Part shown: positions 42,925 to 54,327 of the stretch, piece by piece
Layout: every line of letters starts with the position of its first letter
How positions within the stretch are numbered: position 1 is the stretch's first letter
DNA from: Candidatus Enterococcus courvalinii
GTDB lineage: Bacteria; Bacillota; Bacilli; Lactobacillales; Enterococcaceae
Length of the DNA stretch: 64,000 nt
Reading direction: 5' to 3'
Assembly (NCBI RefSeq): GCF_017315945.1
Contig: NZ_JAFLWI010000004.1
Coordinates: 62,001 to 126,000, forward strand
Translations under genes and position numbers: made by a program
The notes under the pieces: model-generated
The model's input: the letters and a program-made list of their open reading frames with translations, nothing else
Database searches by the model: none
Told to the model about the DNA's origin: nothing

Positions 42925-44001
42925 ATGACGAAAATTTTAGAAGTGAAAGATTTAGAAATTTCTTTTGACACTTATGCTGGTAAAGTTCGAGCAATTCGCG
43001 GTGTTAATTTTCACTTGAATAAAGGGGAAACTTTGGCAATCGTTGGTGAATCTGGGAGTGGGAAATCTGTTACAACTCGAAGTATCATGCGACTTCTGTC
43101 AAGTAATGCCAACATTGATGCTGGTCAGATCCTATTTAAAGGGGAAGACATTGTGAACAAATCCGAAAAAGAAATGCAAAAAATTCGCGGGAAAGAAATT
43201 GCAATGATTTTCCAAGATCCAATGACATCATTAGATCCAACGATGACAATTGGAAAGCAAGTAGCAGAATCTTTACGTAAACATAATAAAGTATCGAAAA
43301 AAGATGGCGAAAAAGCAGCGCTTGACCTACTAAATTTAGTTGGAATTCCAGAAGCTGAAAAACGAATCAAAAGCTACCCCCATCAGTTTTCAGGTGGACA
43401 GCGTCAGCGGATAGTGATTGCGATTGCTTTGATTTGTTATCCAGAAATCCTAATTGCAGATGAACCAACAACCGCGTTAGATGTAACAATCCAAGCGCAA
43501 ATTTTAGAATTACTAAAAGAAATTCAAACAAAAATTGATACATCAATTATTTTTATTACCCATGACCTTGGTGTAGTGGCAAATGTCGCTGACCGAGTGG
43601 CTGTTATGTATGGTGGGAAAATCATCGAAGTAGGAACTTCGGAAGAAATTTTTTATAATCCACAACATCCTTATACTTGGGGCTTACTTGGTTCAATGCC
43701 GACGTTGGAAAGCGCAAGTAAACAGCTTTATGCAATTCCTGGTTCACCTCCAGATTTGTTGAATCCACCAAAAGGGGACGCATTTTATCCACGTAATGAA
43801 TATGCTTTGCAAATTGATGCAGAGCAAGAACCACCATTTTTTGAATTATCTGCGACACACAAAGCAGCAACTTGGTTGTTAGCACCACAAGCACCAAAAG
43901 TTCTGCCACCAGAAGAAATTCAACGTCGTTGGGCAATTTTTAAAGAAAAACAAGGGAGCCAAGGGGGAATAGTGGATGAAAAACAAGCTACTCGAGGTTA
44001 A
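42925..44001 (+). CDS. oppD: Oligopeptide ABC transporter, ATPase OppD
   Basis: A 358-aa ATPase of the OppD/DppD type. Walker A is GESGSGKSVTTRS, the Q-loop is MIFQDPMTSLDPTMT, the signature is FSGGQRQRIVIAIAL, and Walker B is ILIADEPTTALD. The C-terminal oligo_HPY domain (PHTWG-like HPYTWGLL, then IPGSPPDLLNPPKG) carries the region that in OppD/OppF proteins binds an iron-sulphur cluster or contacts the permease. ATG 42925 is preferred; a GTG at 42916 overlapping the oppC stop is the alternative. Confidence 0.93.
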   Translation: MTKILEVKDLEISFDTYAGKVRAIRGVNFHLNKGETLAIVGESGSGKSVTTRSIMRLLSSNANIDAGQILFKGEDIVNKSEKEMQKIRGKEIAMIFQDPMTSLDPTMTIGKQVAESLRKHNKVSKKDGEKAALDLLNLVGIPEAEKRIKSYPHQFSGGQRQRIVIAIALICYPEILIADEPTTALDVTIQAQILELLKEIQTKIDTSIIFITHDLGVVANVADRVAVMYGGKIIEVGTSEEIFYNPQHPYTWGLLGSMPTLESASKQLYAIPGSPPDLLNPPKGDAFYPRNEYALQIDAEQEPPFFELSATHKAATWLLAPQAPKVLPPEEIQRRWAIFKEKQGSQGGIVDEKQATRG

Positions 44002-44929
44002 AGGTCTAAAACAATATTTCAACATTGGCAAAAAAAATGAAGTGCATGCGGTGAACGATATCAGTTTCCACATTTATGAAGGGGAAACGTTTGGGTTAGT
44101 TGGTGAATCTGGGAGTGGAAAGTCGACGACTGGTCGGACGATCATTCGTTTAAATGAACCAACTGACGGTGAGATTTTATTTGATGGACAAGATGTAACG
44201 AAAATCAAAGGAAAAAAAGAAATGACGAAATTTCGTCATGAAGTCCAAATGATTTTTCAAGATCCTTATGCATCCTTAAATCCGAGAATGAAAGTTCGTG
44301 ACATTATTGCTGAAGGCATTGATGTGAACGGTTTAGCAAAATCACCGCAAGAACGTGCGCAAAAAGTTGATGAGTTGCTAAAAACAGTTGGGTTAAATCC
44401 CAGTCACGGAACACGTTATCCTCATGAATTTTCAGGTGGACAACGGCAACGGATTGGCATTGCTCGAGCGTTAGCAGTCAATCCGCGGTTTGTTATTTGT
44501 GATGAACCTATTTCTGCACTAGATGTGTCGATTCAGGCTCAAGTAGTGAACTTATTACAAGATTTACAAGAAGAACAAAATTTAACTTACTTATTTATCG
44601 CCCATGATTTATCAATGGTGAAACACATTAGTGATCGCATTGGCGTTATGCATAATGGCTTATTGTTGGAAATGGGCACAAGTGATGAAATTTACAACTT
44701 TGGTGTTCATCCTTACACAGAAAGTCTATTGTCTGCTATTCCATTACCAGATCCAGATCATGAGAGACAACGTCGTCGGATCAAATATCAGCCAGAGCCA
44801 GATGATAATCAAGTACGTACGTTAAGAGAGATTGCACCAGAACATTTTGTGTACGCAACAGAACAAGAAGTTGCTTATTACGCGAAAAAATTGCAACGAA
44901 AAAAAGAAAACTTACTCGTAGCAAACTAG
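43976..44929 (+). CDS. oppF: Oligopeptide ABC transporter, ATPase OppF
   Basis: A 317-aa ATPase. Walker A is GESGSGKSTTGR, the signature is FSGGQRQRIGIARAL, Walker B is FVICDEPISALD, and the C-terminal oligo_HPY part begins HPYTESLLSAIPLPDP. It overlaps oppD by 26 bases and is translated from ATG 43976 behind AAGGGGG. Its stop codon is 13 bases before the TnpB-like gene, so the two are almost surely co-transcribed. That neighbour is what makes this opp cluster unusual. Confidence 0.93.
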   Translation: MKNKLLEVKGLKQYFNIGKKNEVHAVNDISFHIYEGETFGLVGESGSGKSTTGRTIIRLNEPTDGEILFDGQDVTKIKGKKEMTKFRHEVQMIFQDPYASLNPRMKVRDIIAEGIDVNGLAKSPQERAQKVDELLKTVGLNPSHGTRYPHEFSGGQRQRIGIARALAVNPRFVICDEPISALDVSIQAQVVNLLQDLQEEQNLTYLFIAHDLSMVKHISDRIGVMHNGLLLEMGTSDEIYNFGVHPYTESLLSAIPLPDPDHERQRRRIKYQPEPDDNQVRTLREIAPEHFVYATEQEVAYYAKKLQRKKENLLVAN

Positions 44930-44942
44930 GGGGTAAGTGCTG

Positions 44943-45953
44943 ATGCTCAAAGCCTTTAAATTCCGGATGTATCCCACCGATGAACAAAAAAAATGGTTGA
45001 TTCAAAATTTTGGTTGTGTTCGTTTCACTTATAATCACTTATTACTTTCACGACAAGAAACCTATAAGCAACTAGGTGTGATTGATTATTCGTTGACGCC
45101 AGCTGCCTTGAAAAAGCGTTATGCGTTTTTAAAAGAGGCAGATAGCTTGGCATTAGCCAACGCTCAGTTGAATTTGGATCGTGCGTTTCGCAATTATTTT
45201 AAAGGACGAGCGAGCTTTCCAAAGTTGAAAAGTAAGAAGAGTATGTGGCAGTCTTATACCACAAATAACCAAGGACACACCATTTATTTAGAAGGAAATC
45301 AATTGAAATTACCAAAACAAAAAAAGTTGTTCAACGTGCATGTCCACCGACCAATCGAAGGTACGATTCGTTCAGCTACGATTTCTTCACGATATAATGA
45401 AGAGTTTTATGTTTCCTTTTTATGTGAAGTTCCGCTGAATAAAAGACAGAAAACCAATGAATGGGTGGGAATCGCGTATTGCCCCAAAGGATTAGTCGAA
45501 ACTTCGCAGAAAATCGAGGTTATTGCACCTAAACTTTTGGTGACAAATCAAAAAATCGCTGTAGCAGAAAGAAAATTGAGTATTCGAGCAAAAGCAGCTC
45601 AACAACGAAAAAAGGCTTTAGAACGAGCAAAAAATTATCAAAAACAAAAAAGAAAAGTGCTGAATCTTTATCAAAAACAAAAATATCAACGGGAAGATTA
45701 CTTAGAACAACTTTCGGCTGTTCTGGTGAATAAATTTGATTATTTGTTTATTGAATCATTGCCAGATGAGAAGCTTGCTTCTGATTTTTCCGTACAAGAT
45801 TGGCACAAACTGTTGACCAAATTGAGGTATAAAGCAGAATGGTATCAGAAAACCTTTATCTTGATTAATACACAGGACATCCACAGTCATTCTGCGCAAG
45901 AAAAGAGTCGGCTGTTGGAACGAATTGGGAAACAATTACTTTTTGATGTCTGA
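44943..45953 (+). CDS. tldR: TnpB-like nuclease-dead RNA-guided repressor (TldR)
   Basis: A 336-aa member of the IS605 OrfB/TnpB family. It starts LKAFKFRMYPTDEQKKWLIQ, followed by the typical FTYNHLL helix and the FPKLKSKKSMWQSYT block. The RuvC domain is disabled. The first catalytic site, GID in TnpB, reads VGIAY (A178); the second glutamate remains (E271, YLFIES); after WHKLLTKLRYKAEWY the protein ends without the CxxC zinc finger or the third RuvC aspartate. No transposase tnpA or IS ends are present. This is how TldR proteins differ from TnpB, and oppF-linked TldRs in enterococci are an established group. AGGGGG lies ten bases before ATG 44943. Confidence 0.92.
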   Translation: MLKAFKFRMYPTDEQKKWLIQNFGCVRFTYNHLLLSRQETYKQLGVIDYSLTPAALKKRYAFLKEADSLALANAQLNLDRAFRNYFKGRASFPKLKSKKSMWQSYTTNNQGHTIYLEGNQLKLPKQKKLFNVHVHRPIEGTIRSATISSRYNEEFYVSFLCEVPLNKRQKTNEWVGIAYCPKGLVETSQKIEVIAPKLLVTNQKIAVAERKLSIRAKAAQQRKKALERAKNYQKQKRKVLNLYQKQKYQREDYLEQLSAVLVNKFDYLFIESLPDEKLASDFSVQDWHKLLTKLRYKAEWYQKTFILINTQDIHSHSAQEKSRLLERIGKQLLFDV

Positions 45954-46060
45954 ACTGGTAGGAGCGCCAGAGTTCGCCTTGTTAATAAAAAGTTTTTAAA
46001 CTTTTGTTTCTAGGAATTTTCTTTTCGCTTAAAGGAAAAGCTCACTAATTATGAGAAACC
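45930..46060 (+). ncRNA. Predicted TldR guide RNA (omega-RNA-like)
   Basis: TnpB-type guide RNAs span the end of the gene and the bases beyond it, with the guide at the 3' end. Here a bulged hairpin (GAACTGG/CCAG-AGTTC, 45952-45976) and a second hairpin (CTTTTC-GCTTAAAG-GAAAAG, 46021-46040) are followed by CTCAC (46041-46045). That is similar to the hairpin plus TTCAA/TTCAC end of known omega RNAs. The predicted guide is TAATTATGAGAAACC (46046-46060), and a strong terminator starts at 46061. The 5' boundary and the exact first guide base are inferred. Confidence 0.6.
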
Positions 46061-46119
46061 AAAAACCAAGGACTGTAACTTAAATCAGTAATGATTTTTG
46101 TTACAGTCCTTGGTTTTTA
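46061..46119. terminator. Bidirectional terminator ending the guide RNA and nrtR
   Basis: AAAAACCAAGGACTGTAAC and GTTACAGTCCTTGGTTTTT form a perfect 19-bp stem. It closes the oppBCDF-tldR-guide transcript and also the convergent Nudix gene. Confidence 0.92.
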
Positions 46120-46123
46120 TCGA

Positions 46124-46957
46124 TTAATCTTCCATTTTTGGATGGTGTTCAGGCTTCAACTGATAGATTTTTGATGGACGACCGATTCCAACGGGGCGTT
46201 CACCAATTTCGTCAAAATATTGCAACATTGCTTTTTTAAAATTTGAGTGGTCAATGGATTTAAAATCAATTCCCAAAAATTTAGCAAACACTTTGCGAGC
46301 TTCAGTAATTGTAAAATCTTTACCTAATACTTGGAGGACTTGTGGTTCGTGTTCCATTTTATTGACGATGCGGTTAAAGGCTTTTAACACGATAAAGCTA
46401 TGGTCAAATGCCAACTTATCTTTTCCAGTTGATTGGCCAGTTGTTAAATCAAGCGCGATTGAGACATCGCCACTGGTCAAATGGATTTGATTCATTTGTC
46501 GTTCTAGAGTGAACCAGCGGACTTCCTTGGCATCATCTCCTGCAATCAAAGGTTCTTCACCAATAAAGGCAAGATAACTGACAGTTACGACCCAGCCACG
46601 TGGATCACGGTCAGGCGTGCTAAATGTGTGAAGTTGTTCAATGTTTTCTTTAGAAATAATGACTCCCGTTTCTTCTTGTGTTTCGCGTAAGACACTTTCA
46701 CCAGTTGACTCATCTCGTTGGACAAAGCCACCAGGTAATGCCCAAGAGTTTCGATAAGGATGTCCTTTTCTTTGGATCAAAAGAATTTTCAACTGATCTT
46801 CTTCTTTGTTGTAACACATCAAAACGATGTCGACAGTCAAAGAAGGCTTGTCGTATTCAGGACGTTCTTGTGCTTGATACCAAGTTAAAAAATCTTCTTC
46901 ACTGGCTTCTTGTTCATAATATAATTTTTCTTCTTCTTTAGAAGTAAATTCTTTCAT
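46124..46957 (-). CDS. NrtR-type Nudix-domain transcriptional regulator
   Basis: A 277-aa protein. The N-terminal Nudix fold (about 35-165) holds a Nudix box (GGFVQRDE, then RETQEETGV) close to consensus. The C-terminal winged helix (about 190-270) has the family end IGERPVGIGRPSKIYQL. NrtR-like proteins sense ADP-ribose derivatives and repress NAD or sugar genes; which genes are controlled here is unclear. A GGAGGTGT site precedes the ATG on the minus strand. The gene stands alone. Confidence 0.85.
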   Translation of the reverse strand: MKEFTSKEEEKLYYEQEASEEDFLTWYQAQERPEYDKPSLTVDIVLMCYNKEEDQLKILLIQRKGHPYRNSWALPGGFVQRDESTGESVLRETQEETGVIISKENIEQLHTFSTPDRDPRGWVVTVSYLAFIGEEPLIAGDDAKEVRWFTLERQMNQIHLTSGDVSIALDLTTGQSTGKDKLAFDHSFIVLKAFNRIVNKMEHEPQVLQVLGKDFTITEARKVFAKFLGIDFKSIDHSNFKKAMLQYFDEIGERPVGIGRPSKIYQLKPEHHPKMED

Positions 46958-47050
46958 TCTGACACCTCCACTGCCGATAAAAGTACATTTTACTTTATTG
47001 TAGCAGACTCTCGGAAAAAACCAAGGACTTCCCGCAAACTTTCGTGGTTA

Positions 47051-47329
47051 TCAAAGATGGAAGAGGAAGGGCAAAACTAAGTTGACTAAAAAGAACAGTA
47101 AATAAAAAGGCAAAAATTTCATTTTTTCTTCACGAAGTGCAAGAAATCCGCAAATGATAATAAATAGATCTAATGCGATGCGGAAGAGATTGGACACAAG
47201 AAGGAAACTATTCAAGTTGCCGTTTAAATTAAAGTAACCATACATCCTTATATAAAAATAACTAAAAAATAAATGAACAATTGTCAGTACTGCGATACTG
47301 ATCATAAAAATCGTGTGTTTTTTCTGCAT
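47051..47329 (-). CDS. Small membrane protein
   Basis: A 92-aa protein with about three hydrophobic helices (about 7-28, 40-62 and 68-90) and no recognised family. I start at ATG 47329, behind TAGGAATGATT; the ATG at 47335 sits too close to the ribosome site. It lies alone between the nrtR-like gene and metG, transcribed on the minus strand. Confidence 0.6.
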   Translation of the reverse strand: MQKKHTIFMISIAVLTIVHLFFSYFYIRMYGYFNLNGNLNSFLLVSNLFRIALDLFIIICGFLALREEKMKFLPFYLLFFLVNLVLPFLFHL

Positions 47330-47574
47330 AATCATTCCTACCTTTGTTCGTTGGTTTTTCAGTTCCTATTATACATGATTCATTTTTAGAAAAATAGCGA
47401 GGAAAAATTTTCCAAAAAAACGTAACTGAATAAACGTACAAAGTGTCCTGAATTTGTCCTCTTTTCCAGCTAGGAAGACAAGCGTTGCTGCCGAATTTCC
47501 TTTTCAAAAATTCGCTAACATTAAGATTATTTTGTGGTATACTAGCAAGGAAACGAATTCGCATCATGCGATAA

Positions 47575-49599
<2,025 letters not shown>

Positions 49600-49601
49600 A
49601 T

Positions 49602-49640
49602 ACAAAAGGAATCCAATCATCATGATTGGATTCCTTTTTG
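49602..49640. terminator. Terminator after metG
   Basis: ACAAAAGGAATCCAATC pairs perfectly with GATTGGATTCCTTTTTGT apart from one extra T. It is bidirectional and serves the convergent membrane gene as well. Confidence 0.9.
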
Positions 49641-49664
49641 TATTTACATAGAGGTTACCTAGTG

Positions 49665-50255
49665 TCATTTTATTGAAGGATATCTTTTCACTCGCTTTTT
49701 CAAGCAAGTTGGTAATAGGGCGCTTAAGACAGCAAAAGGAATCGCAAAGATATACCAAGAAATCGTTCGCCCGATACCATATCGCTGATAGAGATTTGTT
49801 AACATTAAGTGAAGTAAGCACAAGCCAACAATCAATGAACCAGCGAGAAACCACTGATTATCCCATTTGAAATAACGTAAGCTCATGACTAACACCGGAT
49901 AAAGGTAAAAGTAGATTCCAACGAAAGTGATGCGCCAATTTTTAGTAAAGGTTCCAATGTTGAGCAAAAAGAAAATTGCGGATAAAACAATTCCTAATGG
50001 TGGGAAAAGACCGACGAAAAAAGAATAGACGATGCTCCATAGAATCAAGCCTGGACCTCTGAATAACGCAACCAAAATCACTAGACCTGTCAGAAGAAGG
50101 AGTTGTTGACTAAACGAAGCGATAGTCAAAAGACCAAAAAGAATCAACGTAGCCCAGTGCCAACGGGATTGTTGCTGTTCTTTTCGTGTAATCGAAAAAT
50201 GATTTGTGAGAAAATTTGCCAATTTTGGATGTGAATGCTGAAAGTCCAAAAGCAA
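49665..50255 (-). CDS. Multi-spanning membrane protein of unknown function
   Basis: A 196-aa protein with a soluble N-terminus (about 1-33) and about six membrane helices, ending in a basic tail (KKRVKRYPSIK). I do not recognise the family. A GGAGG site precedes the ATG on the minus strand. It is convergent with metG and divergent from the amino-acid permease gene. Confidence 0.65.
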   Translation of the reverse strand: MLLDFQHSHPKLANFLTNHFSITRKEQQQSRWHWATLILFGLLTIASFSQQLLLLTGLVILVALFRGPGLILWSIVYSFFVGLFPPLGIVLSAIFFLLNIGTFTKNWRITFVGIYFYLYPVLVMSLRYFKWDNQWFLAGSLIVGLCLLHLMLTNLYQRYGIGRTISWYIFAIPFAVLSALLPTCLKKRVKRYPSIK

Positions 50256-50427
50256 AACCTCCTTTAAATAAAAACTAGCTAAATTGTAATCAAAAATAAA
50301 AGAAAAAGCATCCGACTTAAGGGGGATTTTTTTGAAAACCCTTTATTGGATTTGTGCATAGCCAAGGGGAAAAAACTCGGTTATACTAGCAATTATATTA
50401 ATAAAAAAATAGGAAAGAGGATGAGGA

Positions 50428-51738
50428 ATGGGAAATAAATTAAAACGTGAAATTAATTTGTTTGGCGCATTAGCAACGGTTATGGGAACTGTTATTGGGG
50501 CAGGAGTTTTCTTTAAGACCGCTTCGGTAACTGCCAGCACACAATCATCGAGTTTGACACTTTTTGTATGGTTATTGGGCGGCTTTTTGACCATTTGTGC
50601 TGGGTTGACTGTTGCAGAATTAGCCACAGCGATTCCAGAAACAGGCGGAGCAGTCAAATACATAGAGGCTGCGTATGGAAAATTACCAAGTTTCTTATTA
50701 GGTTGGGCGCAAAGTCTGATTTATTTTCCAGCAAACATTGCAGCTCTTTCAATTATTTTTGCTACACAGTTGACAAATCTTTTTCAGCTATCCACTGATT
50801 ATCTGGTATTGATTGCAGCTGTAACTGCTTTATCAGTGACAGGATTGAATTTATTGGGGACTAAAGTTGGTGCGACTGTTCAGTCGGCTACCCTTATTAT
50901 TAAATTGATCCCGATTGCAGTTATTGTTGTTTGGGGATTAATGGTTCCTGGTTCCGGTACGGTTCAACTTTTTCCAATTGAAGCAGGGAAAGATGTTTCT
51001 TTTATGGAAGGATTGAGTAGTGCGTTGCTGGCTACTTTGTTCGCATATGATGGATGGTTAGGTGTCGGAGCAATTGCCGGTGAGATGAAAAAGCCCGAAA
51101 AAGATTTGCCTAAAGCAATTATTTTAGGATTAAGTTTTGTGACCGTGGTTTACTTATTGATTAACTTTGTTTTCTTGAAGACTTTACCAATCGAAGGAAT
51201 TGCCGGTAACTTGAACGCTGCATCGGATGCTTCAGCAGTAATTTTTGGTTCATTTGGTGGGAAATTAGTTACGATTGGTATCCTGATTTCTGTTTATGGT
51301 GCGTTGAATGGGTACACATTGACAGGAATTCGTGTTCCTTACGCGATGGCTTTGGAAAACGAATTACCATTTAGTAATCAGTTAACAAAATTATCAAAGA
51401 AATTCACAGTTCCTTACGTGCCGGCAATGTTTCAGTTAGTGATTGCTTGTATCATGATGACGATGGGCTCATTTGATTTTTTGACAGATATGCTGATTTT
51501 TGTAATGTGGTTGTTTAGCTTACTGATATTTATCGCTGTTTTCGTTTTACGAAAGAAAGCACCAGAGATGAATCGCCCATACAAAGTACCACTTTATCCG
51601 GTAATCCCGCTAATTGCGATTATTGGTGCGATTTTTATCTTAGGAATGACGATCTTAACGCAAACAACACTGGCGATGATTGGAATCGGTGTAACGTTAT
51701 TAGGAATTCCAGTTTATTTATATAAAAATAAAAAATAA
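50428..51738 (+). CDS. APC-family amino-acid permease
   Basis: A 436-aa transporter with twelve predicted helices. The N-terminal unwound helix has GTVIGAGVFFKTASV, and PETGGAVKYIEAAYG, AYDGWLGVGAIAGEMKKPEK and MNRPYKVPLYPVIPL follow. The pattern resembles the SteT/LAT-like serine/threonine exchanger group, but substrate is not certain. A GAAAGAGG site precedes ATG 50428, and a TATACT -10 element lies about 45 bases upstream. It is a single-gene unit with its own terminator. Confidence 0.9.
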   Translation: MGNKLKREINLFGALATVMGTVIGAGVFFKTASVTASTQSSSLTLFVWLLGGFLTICAGLTVAELATAIPETGGAVKYIEAAYGKLPSFLLGWAQSLIYFPANIAALSIIFATQLTNLFQLSTDYLVLIAAVTALSVTGLNLLGTKVGATVQSATLIIKLIPIAVIVVWGLMVPGSGTVQLFPIEAGKDVSFMEGLSSALLATLFAYDGWLGVGAIAGEMKKPEKDLPKAIILGLSFVTVVYLLINFVFLKTLPIEGIAGNLNAASDASAVIFGSFGGKLVTIGILISVYGALNGYTLTGIRVPYAMALENELPFSNQLTKLSKKFTVPYVPAMFQLVIACIMMTMGSFDFLTDMLIFVMWLFSLLIFIAVFVLRKKAPEMNRPYKVPLYPVIPLIAIIGAIFILGMTILTQTTLAMIGIGVTLLGIPVYLYKNKK

Positions 51739-51742
51739 TCAT

Positions 51743-51774
51743 GAGAGGTTGAGCTAAGTCTCAATCTCTTTTTC
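51743..51774 (+). terminator. Terminator after the permease
   Basis: AGAGGTTGAG pairs with CTCAATCTCT (one G-T pair), followed by TTTTCATTT. Confidence 0.8.
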
Positions 51775-52041
51775 ATTTGTTCAATGGATGATTAAACCTA
51801 AAGTGGAGGTGTTGGAATTTCCTGTTTTAGCACCCTTTTTTCGTGATCAAAAGTGTTGAAACGGAATGGTGTTCAGTAGGCAGTTACCTGAAAAATAAAA
51901 AAAGGAATGATTTTTAGAAAGAATTTTTGTTTGCTAGAATGAAAAAACTGGAAGTTGCGAAGCTCTTATCATCTTTTTTTCCATCTGACTTCTGTCTCAA
52001 CCGTTTATGTGCTAAAGTAGGAAAGAAAAGGAGCGATTTGA
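51775..52041. other. Intergenic region upstream of tatD
   Basis: AT-rich, with no coding or RNA signal that I can support. A GAAAGAAAAGGAG ribosome site lies at its end. Confidence 0.4.
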
Positions 52042-52818
52042 ATGATATTTGATTCTCATACTCACTTAAATGCGGAACAATTCAATGAAGATATTCCCGA
52101 AACGATTGAGCGTGCTAAGGAGTTGGGCGTGACAAAAATGGCTGTAGTTGGCTTTGATCAACCAACGATTGAAAAATCTTTACAGCTTAGTCAAGACTAC
52201 CAAACTATTTATAGTATCATTGGCTGGCATCCAACTGAGGCTGGCAGTTATACGAAAGAAGTTGAACAACAATTACAAGAACGATTGACGTTACCTAAAG
52301 TTGTGGCATTAGGAGAAATTGGTTTGGATTATTATTGGATGGAAGATCCAAAGGAAGTTCAAGCAAAAATTTTTCGTCGTCAAATTGCGATTGCAAAAGA
52401 AATGAATTTACCGATTAGTATCCATACGCGTGATGCGATAGAAGATACGTACCAAATTTTAAAAGAAGAAAAAGTTCATGATATTGGTGGAATCATGCAT
52501 AGTTTTAGTGGGGATTATGAATGGGCGCAGCGTTTTCTTGATCTTGGTATGCATATTTCTTTTAGTGGTGTTGTGACTTTCAAAAAAGCGTTAGACGTCC
52601 AAGAAGCTGCAATGAATGTTCCTTTAGATCGTATGTTGGTAGAAACGGATGCACCTTATCTTGCACCAGTACCTTATCGTGGTAAACGAAATGAACCTGG
52701 GTATACTCACTATACGGTCGAAAAAATTGCGGAACTTCGTCAAGTACCTTTTGAAGAAATTGCAACACAAACATGGCACAATGCACATCGTTTATTCGGG
52801 ATTTCAGAAAATGAGTAA
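52042..52818 (+). CDS. tatD: TatD-family metal-dependent DNase
   Basis: A 258-aa TIM-barrel hydrolase. The metal-binding DSHTHLN opens the protein, followed by [29 protein letters not shown] and [10 protein letters not shown]-like [15 protein letters not shown] at the ends of barrel strands, in TatD order. Such enzymes have 3'-5' exonuclease and AP-site activity. It is the first of three overlapping genes, tatD-rnmV-rsmA, an arrangement conserved in Firmicutes. Confidence 0.93.
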   Translation: MIFDSHTHLNAEQFNEDIPETIERAKELGVTKMAVVGFDQPTIEKSLQLSQDYQTIYSIIGWHPTEAGSYTKEVEQQLQERLTLPKVVALGEIGLDYYWMEDPKEVQAKIFRRQIAIAKEMNLPISIHTRDAIEDTYQILKEEKVHDIGGIMHSFSGDYEWAQRFLDLGMHISFSGVVTFKKALDVQEAAMNVPLDRMLVETDAPYLAPVPYRGKRNEPGYTHYTVEKIAELRQVPFEEIATQTWHNAHRLFGISENE

Positions 52819-53374
52819 ATTGACTATTGAAGAAATTGTAGTCGTTGAGGGAAAAGACGATACGAGACGATTGCAAGAAGTCGTGAATGTAGATACGATT
52901 GAAACAATTGGTTCCGCAATCAATGAAGCGATTTTGATGCAGATCGAGCATGCACAAGAAACAAGAGGGGTGATTGTTTTTACGGACCCAGATTTTTCAG
53001 GCGAAAAAATCCGTAAAACAATTATGGAAGTCGTGCCCCAAGCGAAACACGCCTTTTTACCTCGGAAGCAAGCTCAGCCAAAGAAAAAGGGCAGTTTAGG
53101 TGTTGAACACGCAAGCAATGAAGCAATTCTTGAAGCATTGAAGAAAGTTGTGACACCTAGCGAGGAAGAGTTTAACGAAATCCCTAGACAGATGCTTTTG
53201 GACTATGGTTTAATAGCGGGAGCACAGGCCAAAGAAAAAAGAGAAATACTTGGAGATGAGCTAAGAATTGGCTACACCAATGGCAAACAATTAGCGAAGC
53301 GTTTGAAGATGTTTCGCATTACCCCAGAAGAATTGATACAAGCAATGAAAAAAGTGGAGGCAAAACATGACTGA
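52811..53374 (+). CDS. rnmV: Ribonuclease M5
   Basis: A 187-aa Toprim nuclease that makes the final cuts of 5S rRNA. The Toprim motifs are [12 protein letters not shown] (Glu) and [14 protein letters not shown] (the DxD pair), and the family block [20 protein letters not shown] follows. I use ATG 52811, which overlaps the tatD stop by eight bases; an upstream start at 52649 lies deep inside tatD. It overlaps rsmA at its 3' end. Confidence 0.94.
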   Translation: MSKLTIEEIVVVEGKDDTRRLQEVVNVDTIETIGSAINEAILMQIEHAQETRGVIVFTDPDFSGEKIRKTIMEVVPQAKHAFLPRKQAQPKKKGSLGVEHASNEAILEALKKVVTPSEEEFNEIPRQMLLDYGLIAGAQAKEKREILGDELRIGYTNGKQLAKRLKMFRITPEELIQAMKKVEAKHD

Positions 53375-54254
53375 ATATCGTGAGATCGCAACACCCTCTC
53401 GAACAAAAGAAATCTTGAAAGAACATGGATTTCAATTTAAAAAAAGTTTAGGACAAAATTTTTTAACAGAACCTAACATTCTACGAAAAATTGTTGAAAC
53501 AGCTGAGATCAACCATGAAACAAATGTGATTGAAGTAGGACCAGGGATTGGTGCATTGACTGAACAATTAGCCATAAATGGTAATCAAGTCGTTGCATTT
53601 GAAATCGATGATCGTTTGATTCCAGTATTAGCAGATACACTTCACCGTTATCCAAATGTTAAGGTTGTTCACCAAGATATTTTAAAAACGGACTTGGTTG
53701 CTGCTGTCGCAGAATATTTTACAGAAGATCTACCATTGAAAGTGGTTGCAAATCTTCCTTATTACATTACAACGCCAATCATGATGCACTTTCTTGAATC
53801 AGACGTACGTGTGGATGAAATGGTTGTGATGATGCAAAAAGAAGTTGCTGATCGAATTTCTGCGAAGCCTGGTACTAAAGCTTACGGCTCACTTTCAATT
53901 GCCGTGCAATATCATATGGATGCGTCTTTAGCGTTTATCGTACCTAAAACAGTTTTTGTACCACAACCAAACGTTGATTCAGCGATTTTAAAATTGACAC
54001 GCAGAGAAAAACCGGCTGTTGAAGTCACGGATGAAAAAGAATTTTTCCGTTTGACGAAAGCCTCATTCCAATTGCGTCGCAAAACATTATGGAACAATTT
54101 GCAACATGCGTATGGAAAAGATGAAGCAACCAAAGCGTGGTTGACTCAAAGTTTAGCTGATGCAGGAATTGATCCAAAACGTCGTGGGGAAACACTGTCA
54201 TTAGAAGAATTTGCTGCATTAAGCAATGCGATGATGGCGAATAAACAAGGGTAA
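53367..54254 (+). CDS. rsmA: 16S rRNA (A1518/A1519-N6) dimethyltransferase RsmA (KsgA)
   Basis: A 295-aa methyltransferase that dimethylates two adenines of 16S rRNA late in 30S assembly. The N-terminal KKSLGQNFL, the SAM loop [12 protein letters not shown], and the catalytic NLPYY motif are present, with the C-terminal helical domain intact. It overlaps rnmV by eight bases behind a TGGAGG site. Loss of this enzyme is known to give kasugamycin resistance. A terminator follows. Confidence 0.95.
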   Translation: MTEYREIATPSRTKEILKEHGFQFKKSLGQNFLTEPNILRKIVETAEINHETNVIEVGPGIGALTEQLAINGNQVVAFEIDDRLIPVLADTLHRYPNVKVVHQDILKTDLVAAVAEYFTEDLPLKVVANLPYYITTPIMMHFLESDVRVDEMVVMMQKEVADRISAKPGTKAYGSLSIAVQYHMDASLAFIVPKTVFVPQPNVDSAILKLTRREKPAVEVTDEKEFFRLTKASFQLRRKTLWNNLQHAYGKDEATKAWLTQSLADAGIDPKRRGETLSLEEFAALSNAMMANKQG

Positions 54255-54273
54255 GAAGTATAGTTCAAAAAAT

Positions 54274-54327
54274 ATTTATCACAGAAAAGCGGAGCAGAAT
54301 GCTCGCGTTTTTCTGTGATTTTTTTAT
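54274..54327 (+). terminator. Terminator after rsmA
   Basis: ATCACAGAAAAGCG pairs with CG-TTTTTCTGTGAT, followed by a T-run of seven. Confidence 0.88.

Noticed and set aside
44937-45953. Calling the TnpB-like gene an active IS605/IS607 transposon accessory nuclease.
   Set aside because: RuvC-I and RuvC-III residues and the zinc finger are missing, no tnpA or transposon ends are present, and the gene sits tightly in the opp operon.
46013-46022. GGAATTTTCT downstream of tldR is identical to 38596-38605 upstream of oppA, a 10-base match that could be the guide-target pair.
   Set aside because: The oppA copy is part of a CodY-like box, is not next to a TTTAA-type motif, and lies well upstream of the candidate promoter. 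The tldR-side copy lies before the last scaffold-like hairpin. The match is probably chance in AT-rich DNA.
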